47,125 nucleotides of DNA from positions 152,494 through 199,618 of the forward strand of contig NW_003211319.1 of assembly GCF_000006405.1 (NCBI RefSeq), written 5' to 3'. This DNA is from Perkinsus marinus ATCC 50983. Taxonomy: Eukaryota; Perkinsozoa; Perkinsida; Perkinsidae. Each line of letters begins with the position of its first letter. The stretch's first letter is position 1. Shown here piece after piece: positions 10,234 to 20,900 of this stretch. The notes beneath the pieces are model-generated. The model saw only the letters and a list, made by a program, of their open reading frames with translations. It searched no databases and had not been told where the DNA came from. Made by a program: the position numbers and the translations under genes.

Positions 10234-11361
10234 TCAGATCTTCGCAATAGAATTTACAACACGCATGTCTCTATACAAGGCGTCGAAAAGTCTGTCTATA
10301 TCCTCGAGTATCTCGATGTGAGCACCGCTCCGTGAAGATATTAGATGTACTGGCTCTAGGACTTGAGCCTTCCACAATAATGATCCTTGGGAAGAACGTA
10401 TCGCTGACGCTGTGAGAACTGTCGGAGGCCCTGTCGGAGCGCCTTCGGTGGATATCTTATCGCTCGAAACATCCAGAACTAGATCGCAATCTCCTTGCGT
10501 GATACATCGTGGAGATGCAAGCTGCATCTGGGATGTTCCCGGGTCACCGTCACAGCGGCTCATAGCATTTTCCTTATCCATCGATCCATCTTGCGAGTGA
10601 AACAGCAGCGATAACGAACCGTTATCTACTATATGCTCCAAATCGTCTGGCGAATCCTCAAGATGTGGATCCTCAGCAGATCCCTCGATTGATTCAGACT
10701 CTTCAGAATTAGCGTCCTTCAATGAGTCGGCGTCCTGACACTCTGTGTACAACCTGGTTTCGCCTAGGCCCGTCTCTTGTGAGCCAACCAGGCTCTCTCT
10801 ACTGGTAGACGTACCTTCCGTCGGTGAGGGTGACACAGCGAGTCGATCAACCATCGCATGTCCCGAACCCTGGTTATCATCCAATAGTTCATTTGTGAAT
10901 GTTAAAGTACTAGCGTCGTGCTGCTCCTTATGCGACAACCCAGTCGTTGGGCCTTCTGAACTTGCGGGTGGACTCGTAGGGATATCGCCAGACGCGACTT
11001 TCGGGCTTGACTCGTGAGCCACGTACTCCTGAGTCTGCGTCTCTACTGGCTTTGTTGTGATTTCCTCCATAAATGGAATACATTGCTTATCAACCACATC
11101 GCTCACGTTGCCAGCGAAATTGCTATTCTCTCTCCGACTGACTGTTATCTTTCTTGATGCTTGCCTGAGGTCAGCAGAGCTCAATGACTGGCACCGTGCT
11201 AGCTGTTCTGCCACTGCAACTTTCCCACACCGTGTCCTAGCTCTAGCAGCAACCCCTCCCTCTATACAAAGTGACACATCTGACCGACGCTCTGCATGCC
11301 GCAACGTCAAAGGTTTATCATGCTCCGCTCTCGTTACACTTCGCTGCCTCGGTCCCTTCAT
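10234..11361 (-). CDS. Unrecognised low-complexity Ser/Glu/Asp-rich protein
   Basis: Minus-strand frame of about 375 residues from the first ATG at 11,361 (MKGPRQRSVTRAEHDKP...). It has a basic N-terminal third, then a Ser/Pro/Thr/Glu-rich middle with acidic runs (EESESIEGSAEDPHLED). The C-terminus is more ordered and helix-like (HIEILEDIDRLFDALYRDMR). There is no signal peptide, TM segment or known catalytic motif. It probably carries an upstream exon: 11,725-11,877 (-) reads MLLFRVPLSGVASLQTWANV... and ends at a GTAAGA donor, but I could not match phases across 11,361-11,725. The opposite strand is also partly open, so coding status rests on length alone. Confidence 0.5.
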   Translation of the reverse strand: MKGPRQRSVTRAEHDKPLTLRHAERRSDVSLCIEGGVAARARTRCGKVAVAEQLARCQSLSSADLRQASRKITVSRRENSNFAGNVSDVVDKQCIPFMEEITTKPVETQTQEYVAHESSPKVASGDIPTSPPASSEGPTTGLSHKEQHDASTLTFTNELLDDNQGSGHAMVDRLAVSPSPTEGTSTSRESLVGSQETGLGETRLYTECQDADSLKDANSEESESIEGSAEDPHLEDSPDDLEHIVDNGSLSLLFHSQDGSMDKENAMSRCDGDPGTSQMQLASPRCITQGDCDLVLDVSSDKISTEGAPTGPPTVLTASAIRSSQGSLLWKAQVLEPVHLISSRSGAHIEILEDIDRLFDALYRDMRVVNSIAKI

Positions 11362-11724
11362 GGAAGGACTCAAGTTGAACAACAATGTTGTGGTCGGTGT
11401 AACTGAAATGTCTACGTGTTTCCAGCGCTATATTCCATCCGTCCACCTGAATGGAAAGCGAGGTTCTGTGGAAGGTCGACTTGGTAGTCACTTGACGCCA
11501 CATTGTATGGGCATGGGCACTCGCACATGATAATCTTCCGTATCTATTCACTCAAATATTTAGTTGATAATAATAATCGAATCGGATGATTGATATCAAT
11601 GATAATTGATCGCCTCTTCCTAATAAAAGATGATGGGTATAGAGGTTGAATATCGAAGCTTTCGAATCCACGCGACGGCTGATCCGAGATGAATTCCAAG
11701 AAGGTCATAAGTTGACGATCTTAC

Positions 11725-11877
11725 CAGGCACGAGCCAGAGAGGGATATGCTCTCCAAAGCTTCATAACTCTCCTTATCATGGAAATGCCTCTTGCAAATG
11801 GCATCAAGGTCAATGAATACGTTCGCCCAAGTTTGAAGTGAAGCGACTCCACTGAGAGGCACCCTGAAGAGAAGCAT
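11725..11877 (-). CDS. Candidate first exon of the unrecognised 10.2-11.4 kb gene
   Basis: From ATG at 11,877: about 50 residues (MLLFRVPLSGVASLQTWANV..., later ICKRHFHDKESYEALESISL) ending at GTAAGATCG. It may instead be a separate small gene. I see no signal peptide cleavage pattern and no family motif. Its link to the downstream frame is by position and strand only. Confidence 0.35.
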
Positions 11878-12199
11878 TTTCTCCTCATCCTAGCGAGCGT
11901 TCAAAGCACGCCAACTGTGATAGAAGTGAGAACTTGGATATGCAGCTCAGTAAAGTTTTCAACCACTGCGCAATGCGCAGTGCGCATACAGTGTTTACTG
12001 GACACTTGTAGCATTCACGGTCCCTGCCTCGCTCTGCGGACCACTGCGTGCTTTCTCGCGGAATGCCGTGCTGCAGTTTACGCTGAACCTGCGGGGCTAA
12101 ACGCTATGTGGCTCTAGACTTCGAGGCCCCAGCGAAGAGTGATTCGGACAGATTTCGAGGGTTAGCGAGCTCACCTGCGCTTTGCGGCTAGTCTAATAA
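11878..12199. other. 322-bp stretch without a supported gene
   Basis: Contains a short perfect hairpin (ACTGCGC, 3-nt loop, GCGCAGT; about 11,965-11,981). A 66-codon plus-strand ORF has no recognisable features. It probably separates two minus-strand genes. Confidence 0.35.
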
Positions 12200-12830
12200 T
12201 CATTGATATCGTAATCGGCTGGTGGTCTGTAGCTTGTGAACTTTTACAGTTGATAATATCGCGTTCCAGGATCGGTCGGAGCTGCAAGGCATGGCCACGA
12301 CTCGAGATCCTCGGACAATAACTGAATGCCGCTGACCTGTATCAGTATGGTTGGTAGCTTTGAAGGTAGGAGCATCCCAGTCGAATGAGTTAGGGAGGGA
12401 TCCCCGCTTGCGAGACCACGATTGGCTTTCGGTGGATATGACACCAACGGTTTCTTGCCAGCCTTGCAGCCTTTGGGAGCCAATGAGAGCACGAACGACC
12501 TGCGTCGTATGTGAGCATCGTCAGTCTTGTCGTATGAATGTATGATGAATGCTTACCGCGAGTCGGTATCGTATTTCCGTCGCGCTTCTCCAACGGGCTG
12601 TAAACCCTCCCAGTTCAAAGCGGGTTTAGTTCCCCCCAAGCTGAGAAGCTCGATAAAGTTCCGCGAGCCATATGTTTTCTCTGGGGACTTGGTTTGCTTT
12701 GACTGCAGCGAGATAGACATTTCGCAAATGAACTCTTGTGCATTCCACACGGCGGACAATGAAAAACGAAAGAGCTATACCAGCATCAGCGGACAATCTA
12801 TATTTACAGTTGCGTGTGCTCAGCACAATG
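12200..12830 (-). CDS. Possible two-exon minus-strand gene, function unknown
   Basis: An upstream exon at about 12,555-12,720 reads SKQTKSPEKTYGSRNFIELL... through EARRKYDTDSR and ends at donor GTAAGC. After a 57-nt intron, the block 12,200-12,499 is open in two frames. One runs 100 codons to TGA at 12,200 (VVRALIGSQRLQGWQETVGV...). The other is the frame that the upstream donor phase predicts (SFVLSLAPKGCKAGKKP...). I cannot tell which is used. No domain is recognised. The true 5' end is not visible. Confidence 0.35.
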
Positions 12831-13844
12831 TAATCTGATCAAGGGAAATTGCCCTGAGCTAGTCTGGACCTCTCAAAGTATGTACATAGGGAAGGTTGCA
12901 GGGCTCATCAGAACTTCTGCCTTGTAGAGGACGAATCAGAATGGTATACGAAAATGTGAGGCCTTCAACCCTGCCACTTAACCCGTCCCAGCTGTAGAGA
13001 ACTCCACGGGAGACAGCGCAGGATCACTGTGTAAATTTAAATGTGGCGGAGGAAAAAATCTGAAAGCCTGTTTTCTCGATGAGGAATGCGAACTGTTCCA
13101 CAAAGCTCAGGCTCTTTAGGAGCTCTTTGAATTTCTGATCTAATGAAATGTGCACTCATGTTCACCACGAGACAGCCGATTTGCTGAGTCAGCACATCGG
13201 ATGTGCTTTGTTCTCTGCGCGAGTGATGCCTCGAATCTCCAGAAGAGGAGTCCTTTTCAAGGACAGTGTCATTAGATGCTCTCATGCATCATCGCAAGTT
13301 ACATATTGCAGCCCAGAAAGTTCGTGCCCTGATGCGGCGGGTCACGATTGGCCCGGAAATTACTGACATCAAACTGATGTCTCCATCAGCGAAATCGACT
13401 CACCTGATCACGAAATTGAAGGCTTATTTGCGAGAAATACTACTCAAACTGGAATCTCTATTTGCAGCCTATCGATGAAGTTCAGCGGCTGAACCTAGTT
13501 CCTTGTTCGGTGATATGATGTACTCATAATAAACTCAAAAATCTCAAGTTGAATCCTAATTCGCGAACACATAGGGCTCAATAGCCAAATAGTTATCTCT
13601 CAGGGGAACGAATGATTCGCGGCGAGTAGCATCCTTCCAAATGTTGTATGTAGAACTATGCCACGAGAATGGCGAATCCAACTGAAGGTCTTCTCACGGA
13701 GCGGTCATAAAAAGACCAACAATGATGGAAGGCATTCGGCCGTAGACCGTCAATTTAAAAGAAGAAATTGCCTATGGATACCGCGATCGAGCAACGTACG
13801 AACGGGAAAACTCCAGTCATTCTCTTTGCTCTCGGCGATAATGA
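12831..13844. other. About 1 kb with no firm gene; plus-strand exon candidate at 13.27-13.48 kb
   Basis: Plus-strand frame 13,266-13,478 (SLDALMHHRKLHIAAQKVRA...) ends at TGA with Leu/Lys-rich helix-like text (LITKLKAYLREILLKLESLF). It might be the last exon of a plus-strand gene, but no acceptor-supported upstream exon was found. A minus-strand frame at 13,037-13,285 overlaps it. The remainder shows nothing distinctive. Confidence 0.3.
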
Positions 13845-14730
13845 CTAGAGTCTAGTCACTAGACATATATCATTGTGATCCACGGCATAGTTCATGAATG
13901 TCATCGTAAATGGGGTTAAGCCCTGAGGGCATAAGGCAAACATCAACAGTGGCAACTGGCTCATGTATTGGCAAGGGAGGGACCATGTCTCATCTTTTGA
14001 ATCGAACTTGAAATCGATATGCTTATCCGCAGCCTTGTTAGTTTGAGATCCAATAACCTTGATAAGACGATCATAGTATGAATCCGGGACATATAGATAG
14101 TTGGCGCCGGTGTCGAGGTCTAAGTTCATATTGATACCACAAGTCATAATCACATCACCGACTCGTAGCTTGGCAATATTCATCCTGTAACCTTTGCCCA
14201 TAGAAGAGTCGACATACTTCAGTGCTCCCTCATATAATGCAGGATCGCTTCCACCCAGGAGTGGCCCACCATCAGTGGATGCCCCCGTGGGATCAGTTGG
14301 AGGATACAAGTAGAGAGCAATGATATCGGACATTATAGTTTTCGATGATCGCAACTGCGTCACCAGAGACGGGAAGTTCACAATAGCCTTCATAATGGCC
14401 AAGACCCATCAAATTGATTGGAGGAGCTCTAATGACAGGAGGCTTCTGGTTGAATATCAGTCCGAAGGTGAGGACCTGCGACACCTGACCGATCGTCAAT
14501 TTCGATTTGTACTAAAAAATGTTCATCGTGTATTCGTCTCCGAAATCAACAGAGGCTCCGAACATTCGTAACACCCCATGGGCGCTGCACTGCAGGAGTG
14601 ACCAGAGGATTCCTCGTACCAAGCCTTCCAGGTGAGAGCAAAGCCATACGATCCGGTGTCAACGAGAGCATCTAGGTCCTGGGCATTCTCACCGACCAGA
14701 GAATAGACATGCCCACAATGTGGGCTTCAT
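13845..14730 (-). pseudogene. Decayed pepsin-like (A1) aspartic protease
   Basis: Two catalytic lobes are recognisable on the minus strand. Lobe 1 at about 14,530-14,720 has ALVDTGSYGFALTWKAWY; lobe 2 at 13,845-14,400 has GGPLLGGSDPALYEG and LDLDTGANYLYVPDSYYD. Both DTG motifs are intact. However, the frame changes between CSEPL and VDFGDEYTMN, there is an in-frame TAG at about 14,517 just before YKSKLTIGQ, and a further one-base shift occurs between INLMGLG and IVNFPSLV. No GT-AG intron of normal length repairs these points. The N-terminus (signal and propeptide) is missing past a run of 14 G at about 14,758. It may be a dead member of a secreted protease family; assembly error near the G run cannot be excluded. 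Confidence 0.65.
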
Positions 14731-14795
14731 GTTCGCTATGTGCCCGCGTAAACTCCCGGGGGGGGGGGGGGTTGAATCTCAAACTCGCCCGCAGA

Positions 14796-14829
14796 CGACG
14801 AGAATAGGGACCGCTCCCTATTCTCGTCG
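14796..14829. repeat. Perfect 15-bp stem, 4-nt loop
   Basis: CGACGAGAATAGGGA / TCCCTATTCTCGTCG with loop CCGC. It follows a G14 run by 24 bp. Confidence 0.9.
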
Positions 14830-15044
14830 CCTGATTATGAGAGAACCTCGAAATTAATGTGATGAACTCGACTGCCTATGATAGCATGCCCATCTTCGGG
14901 AGGAAGATTTAACCGGAATAAAGAGCCTGATTGTTTAGAAAAAGTGAAAATGCCAGGTGGATCACCTGGGCACATCGGCTGAGGCGACATCGTATGCTCC
15001 GCTACATCGTTGTTTCAAGACAACGACTTTGATTTCCTCCAGCC

Positions 15045-15126
15045 GAGTTTTCACAGTGTCATAAGCTGGACAATCCAACGCGGAATTTATGACAGATTGT
15101 CCAGTTATGAGAAACTTTGAAAACTC
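15045..15126. repeat. Long imperfect hairpin
   Basis: Outer arms GAGTTTTCA / TGAAAACTC; inner arms ATAAGCTGGACAATC / GATTGTCCAGTTAT; loop of 19 nt. Confidence 0.8.
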
Positions 15127-15229
15127 ATGAATGACAGTAAGCTCGAGAATTCTTCGTCACCTTGAGTTGGCGATGTGAGCTGTGCACTGTGCGAAGCGCT
15201 GAGTGCTTGGCACTCTTTGCTCACACGAC

Positions 15230-15270
15230 TGTGGAATTATACGCTTGAACTTCAAGTGTATAATCCCACA
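15230..15270. repeat. 20-bp near-perfect hairpin
   Basis: TGTGGAATTATACGCTTGAA pairs with TTCAAGTGTATAATCCCACA with two G-T type mismatches and almost no loop. A further small palindrome, GACGTTCG-T-CGAACGTC, follows at 15,304-15,320. Confidence 0.8.
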
Positions 15271-15331
15271 ATCGCGAAGTCTGGAAATGTCAACAATACG
15301 AACGACGTTCGTCGAACGTCACTCTCGATGA

Positions 15332-15650
15332 TCAACAGTGATGAATGAGATCATACAGCTTACTTGTACAGATAGATACCACGGGTATTGCAATGGTGAA
15401 TGCAACACTGATACTAATCGGCGAGTCGAATAGGTGCATGTTGTTGCTGCTCGAGATATCAGCAGTACTCCGATTCCTCGACTCCGACGAGTTGGCCGCT
15501 ATCCGCGACTCATTCTTACCATTCCTAATCGAACACCATTGCATTGCGCGTAAATAACACTCAAAACAATTTCCGAATCGACCAACGTATGGTACTGTTA
15601 ATTGAGGATCCGATGAACTCAACATTAAAAAGAGGGTGAACAACAACAAG
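15332..15650 (-). CDS. Possible small secreted protein, weakly supported
   Basis: Minus-strand frame with a hydrophobic N-terminal run (SVISCLLLFTLFLMLSSSD), two cysteine clusters (NCFECYLRAMQWC), an Asn/Ser-rich middle and a second hydrophobic run before a C-terminal HHC. The only upstream start is a non-ATG codon; an ATG lies inside the hydrophobic run. It could also be transcribed 3' sequence of the channel gene, whose stop is 100 bp upstream. I do not recognise it. Confidence 0.25.
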
Positions 15651-15770
15651 CATGATATCACAGACGGCAACAAGCCTAGCTAGACATGTCAAGATCGGCT
15701 AACAGATTGATTAAAAAATCCTGATTGAAAACTTGATAAATATACAAGTCAGCGTACTCACTGATCTAAT

Positions 15771-17998
15771 TCAAACCTCCATCATTGAACAACAAGGCGA
15801 CATTTGTGTTACCGCTGACCCTTGCTGATGCTGGTCTTGCGCACCGGAGCGTTCTTGTAGCTGTCTCTGTTCTAGCTCCGATATTGCTGTATATGCCAGC
15901 TTATATCGATGGTTGCTTCTCATCTCGTAAGAATGTATCACCCCAGAATGCATCATTTCTTCTACTGCGTCCGTGTACGTCTCATTCGTAACGACGCTCA
16001 TTCTCCTACCATCTTTACCAAGTAAACACAGCCAGCAAGTTCGCATACAAGCTATTAAATGAGATCCGAAGACATAATAGCAAAAATATGCCGCATAATA
16101 AGCGACTATGATTCCGATGAGAATAGCTTGCCCAACAGCAGCTCTTCTGAAACCGTCTTCTATCCGAGCCTCGATATACCATTGGAATGAGTCGAGATCA
16201 CCCATTGGAACACCGCTGTACATGATCTGTTCATATCGCTTAGCATTACTACCGCTCATATAGCGATCAATGTAACTGAAGAAAACTAAATATGATAACG
16301 AGTCATATATGGCGCTTGAACTCACCGTTGTTCAGTGGCGTCCGTGAAGAAATCACTCGGGAAAACGTTCTGATTTCCGAGCCTGAAAAACGACTATAGT
16401 GATGGGAGAAGTTGCGCGGGAGCTCACATCCAGAATGCCAAAAGACAATGCAGTAGCGCTGCCAAGGGTAACAACTTGATTGCACCGATCACAGTATCCT
16501 GGGTAAAAGCCGGTGGCCTTGCGGACAATCTACAGTGAACCACATGAAGGGGAATTACTCGAAGAGTGGTACGTACCGAAGAAGGCAAATCTTGTCAGCC
16601 CAATAAGCCACTAAACAGTATAGAGCGCCGATGAACAACAATATCGGCATGCTCGAAGAATACCTATGGAATGACTATAGTAAAATCATTCAAGACAGCG
16701 TGGGAAATACATAATCGCGCAAAATAACACGTTCATTGTTTGTGCTAGTCGCGACGCCAGGTTGAAATCCGGCAACTTGAACACTTGGTTCATCGCATCC
16801 TGAATCGCTAATCATAATCCCAATCTGATCATAGAGGATTCTTACTTGAGTCTTCTTTTTTCTACCGACGAATGGCATCATGATCAGCTTCACAGTTCCA
16901 CTCAGCAGAGGCGGGATAGCATCCCAAGCGATCTGTGATGAGGATTGTGTCAATAGGCCGGCGAATATAGATCAAGATATCAGTGATGATTCGTCATAAC
17001 TATGCTTGTTCATTGAGCAATGCGACTCGTGGCCCATGCACGACTGCCTCATTGTTAGAGTTCATTTGCGCCAATCGGCTCGGTGGGCTCAAGTGTTACA
17101 TCCAAAGCCTAGCAACACCAACACGTCCTACTTGAACAGCAATTGTTATGGCCAGACCGATACCAACTGCTTTATACCAAGTCGATGTGAAGTCGTCAAA
17201 TTCGCCATCGCCGATTCTCAGTGTAGTTCCGAACTGACAAGTAGTCAGCATCAGCCATTTCAAAACTGATGCGACTTACCACTGGGATGTCCTCCGTCAC
17301 GCCGTGCAGTTGCGCATTGACGAACAGAATAATGAGGCCAGTGTTGATCCATTGGGCCACGAACAACTTCTTCATCAGAGACATTTCTTTCGTAGTGAAC
17401 TGATCGGCCAACTTGGACGGTGATTTACCGAAACGGACATCTCACTGAAGTGTGTTTCTCCATGTCAACCAAGAAGTATATAATCATCGTCAAGAGCCAG
17501 TTAAGCAGAGTAACCGATAGCACTGCTACTATCGCCATGATGAATTCAAAAAGCTGCAGAGAAAATGAGATGAATCAAGAACAACTCAGCTTACTTTCTT
17601 GAGTAAATACGGTTCGCACAGTTTCTGAGCCTCACCATCGTAGGGTGGGAAAAAGTACCTACAAGTCGAACGCACACGAGGATAACGCTGACCCGTTCAC
17701 CTAGTGTTGCCGTTAGCGATATTGAACTGCAACTGTTGATAACAGAAGCATTGGTACGTATCGTCGTCCAAGAGATCGTCATCGTTAGGATTCGCAGCTT
17801 TTATTTTCTTTACTCGAGCCAGGGAAATCGGCAACTGCCAGAAAACTTCTCGTGAAAACCCTACAACCTCGACTTCACAAGAGACTATATTGCTCAGACG
17901 TCAATTGAAACTTCATGAAAAATTCCGAAGATAGATTCAATTTGATGCTACCGTCTGGCTCAGCATCGATTCACCATTATTCCTAAAACCAATTTCGG
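15771..17998 (-). other. Channel gene: pore-region membrane exons and C-terminal tail
   Basis: Exons: 17,701-17,884 ([20 protein letters not shown]); 17,595-17,658; 17,446-17,553 ([22 protein letters not shown], then MEKHTS); 17,280-17,399 ([19 protein letters not shown]); 17,132-17,233 ([20 protein letters not shown]); 16,846-16,932; 16,711-16,799 ([20 protein letters not shown]); 16,577-16,663 ([19 protein letters not shown]); 16,428-16,529; 16,326-16,382; 15,771-16,275 (TM ILIGIIV..., tail to CCSMMEV). All phases agree. A further small exon at 17,952-17,998 is possible but does not fit in phase, so the 17,885-18,379 join is unresolved. Confidence 0.75.
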
Positions 17999-20900
17999 CT
18001 GTAAAGAAGCCGGAGCAGAATGGATAAGGAGTTTGATGCGAAACCAAAGTGGCGACTTCGCAATCAAAAATTCCCGAACAATAGAGGGAAACGAATGTTC
18101 CAAATATACCTCATCAAGGCAATGCTGGAATCTACGTTCACTTTCCTCAACTGAGTATAGGAGTTTCCTCACTTGTGAATAGAAGTGTACCAAAACCAAC
18201 AAGAATTTCGGAAATTTTCCTCAGAGTTTCCGTATTGTCACCAACCCACGTAGTTGACCATGTGCATATTTTCCCCGACACTGCACCAACGAGAGTAATC
18301 GGCTCTCAGTTCAGAAGGCTCCACGGCACATTGAGATGTACGAGGAGACATCAGTCATCAGGATGGTGCCCTCACCTACCGAAACTTCACAGCGATCGTC
18401 GTCCTCAACTTTTTTCGTCGAGGCTTCCCCCACTCTCGGAATTTTGCACACCCCCGACCCAATATCTTCCGATCCAACGATTTCGCCCGTAGCATCATAG
18501 CACTCGTAATTATTCTTCATCATCACCTGTACACCGGCGAGGTCTCATCTGGATCTGTCAATCAGAACACTTACGACATCGCAGTTGCCGGAAATGCACT
18601 CCTTGCTTGTCGGACTAGTACTGTATGCCAGTGTTTTGGTACCCACCGGTGCGGGGGTAGTCGTAGTAGTGGTTGTCTCTGTAGTGACTTTGTGTTTCAG
18701 TAGATCCGCAGTAGCGTCAATATTGGACAATGTGATCACCTTGAGAAATCGACGATTTCAAATATCCAAATTGCCACGCAATCACTATAGCAGTATTTTC
18801 TCGAACAATTCCTAATTCTGTTGATAAAACATGGACTTACTTTCATCGCCTTGCAACTGGTCTCAGGTTTTCTGAGTACAACTCCTGCGCCATCCCGGAA
18901 TACTTCACTCTCATCACAGGCGAACATTTTCACTTCCGAGACAGCCTGACCGCAATAGTAGAATAAACCACTGGCACACTGGAAGCGTTTCGACGTACTT
19001 TATCGACGGGTTGCATAAACTTGATACACTTCACCATCACAGGTGCCGCAAACATAACACCGAGCCAATCCTTAACCAGAGTCACCGGCGCCAGCGATGT
19101 CTGTGCTGCAGTCGCTGTAGAGAACCCATCACCACTTCAGAGGAGCTCTAACGTATCTCACATGATTCCATCTCTGCCCTTGCTTGAAGTTGTGCAACAC
19201 ATTCTGGTTGAGTCTCGTCCGAACCATCGGCACAATCTCTGACTTCATCACAGTAGAAAACATCCTCTATGCATTCCCCGGAGCCACACTTGAACTGTGT
19301 ATCTTTACAAAGTGCGCTCGGGGGAGGCGTCGTGAAGATGCACCTGGGAAACCGACTAATGAGTTCTATCCTATTGGTCGTTCATACTCTCGTTCATCAG
19401 CGGCCACACTTTCGCCCGGCTCGATCACCTCGCACTCTGCGATTTGATTGCACACAAATCGTTCATCGATACACGTTCCTGTTATCGGGCATTTAAACCT
19501 CGGCGCGAGACAAAGTTGTTGTATAGCATCTCGGACCTAGTCGCTTCCAATGAAACCATCCGGGGATGATGCAGCGTCTTACTTGAGGGTCCGTAAGACT
19601 CAAATACTCCACCGGTGGCAAATTCGGCAACGAAGTGGTGAGTGTGTTCATCAGCGTGGTCTGCTTCGCCGGGTCAGTGTTGACACTCTCAAGGCTGTCA
19701 ACAACGACAGCTGCCTCAGCCTCCGTCGCAGTTTCTCGTTCGACCAACGTTCCCGTCGTGATACCACTCTCAACAGTAACCTGAGCGCGCCAATCAAGGA
19801 CGATACGGAGGCTATACGGATAGTCACCTCGAAGTTGATCGAGCTGCTGACCGTACCCTCAGTTTGAAGCCTTCTCGGCAACGGCGTTGTCGTTGCCACT
19901 TCCTCCACTGTTATTTCGGGCGCGCTCGCCGCCGTCTGTTAAGTCAAAATTTATGAGGAAAAATTGGCAATACACTTACTGATTGTGTCACGATGATTCC
20001 ATTAACGACAATGGGATGCACTATCCCGAGTAGCTGCAACAACGCCGTCTTGAACACTTGTTGGAACTCCGCGAAAGTCTCCGGGTCATCCTTGACACTA
20101 CTGAGATCTCCGTCGAGCACGAGTCGCGTTATCATCTTTTTAACCGGATTTTTATCAGATTCACTGATCAAACTTTCCGCTGCCGCAAGTCGCTGTAGAC
20201 CTCCTTCGGCATCACATCGCGCCCTAACTGATTCCCACGCCGTACGGTGTTCAACTGTGCCAAGGTATCTTCTGATAGATTCTCGTTCTTCGCGATTTGA
20301 TACGCCCGTCAACACCATATTCTCTCGGAACGTATCGCATGCTTCTAGAACTGACCGATCCTCTTGTAATATTCCTCCAAGGTCATCGAAGCACTCACAT
20401 GGCAAGGATCCCGTTAGGAGGAACGTCTCACACCGCAGAGACGAATACCGTAAAACCTCCACTTCGTTGATTGTGCACGCTTGAGCATTCTGCATCCTCT
20501 GGAAATTGTCACAGTAGTCTGTCACCCACGACAACAAGGACTGCCCGGATGATATCAGGTCCGGCCTGTACGTCGAACCATCGCACTCAAGTGCGCTAGA
20601 TGCATCTTCATCCGCTGATATTGCTTCCGTGACACAACACGGGTCAATCTCGAAAGTGCAGTTCGCTCCGTACCGCTCGAAAAAGATATTTTCCACGACG
20701 TTAATCTCACACACAGGCAGGTTTAGCAAGGCATCTTTCGCCTCTTTCAAAAACACGCACGTGTCGTCATTGACATACGCCTCATCAGCGCACTCCTGAC
20801 AGCCGCCTTTTCTTAGGTCCTTAGGGATGCAGAGACCCGTAGCTGGACACCTCACTTCATTGTTCAAGCATTGATAGCTACACCCCATCTCATCGTCACC

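Larger units (their letters stand above)
14731..15331. other. Hairpin-rich intergenic 600 bp
   Basis: It holds a G14 run (about 14,758-14,771) followed by at least four separate inverted repeats (listed as repeats below). No ORF of interest. The arrangement lies between the dead protease and the 3' end of the channel gene. Confidence 0.6.
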
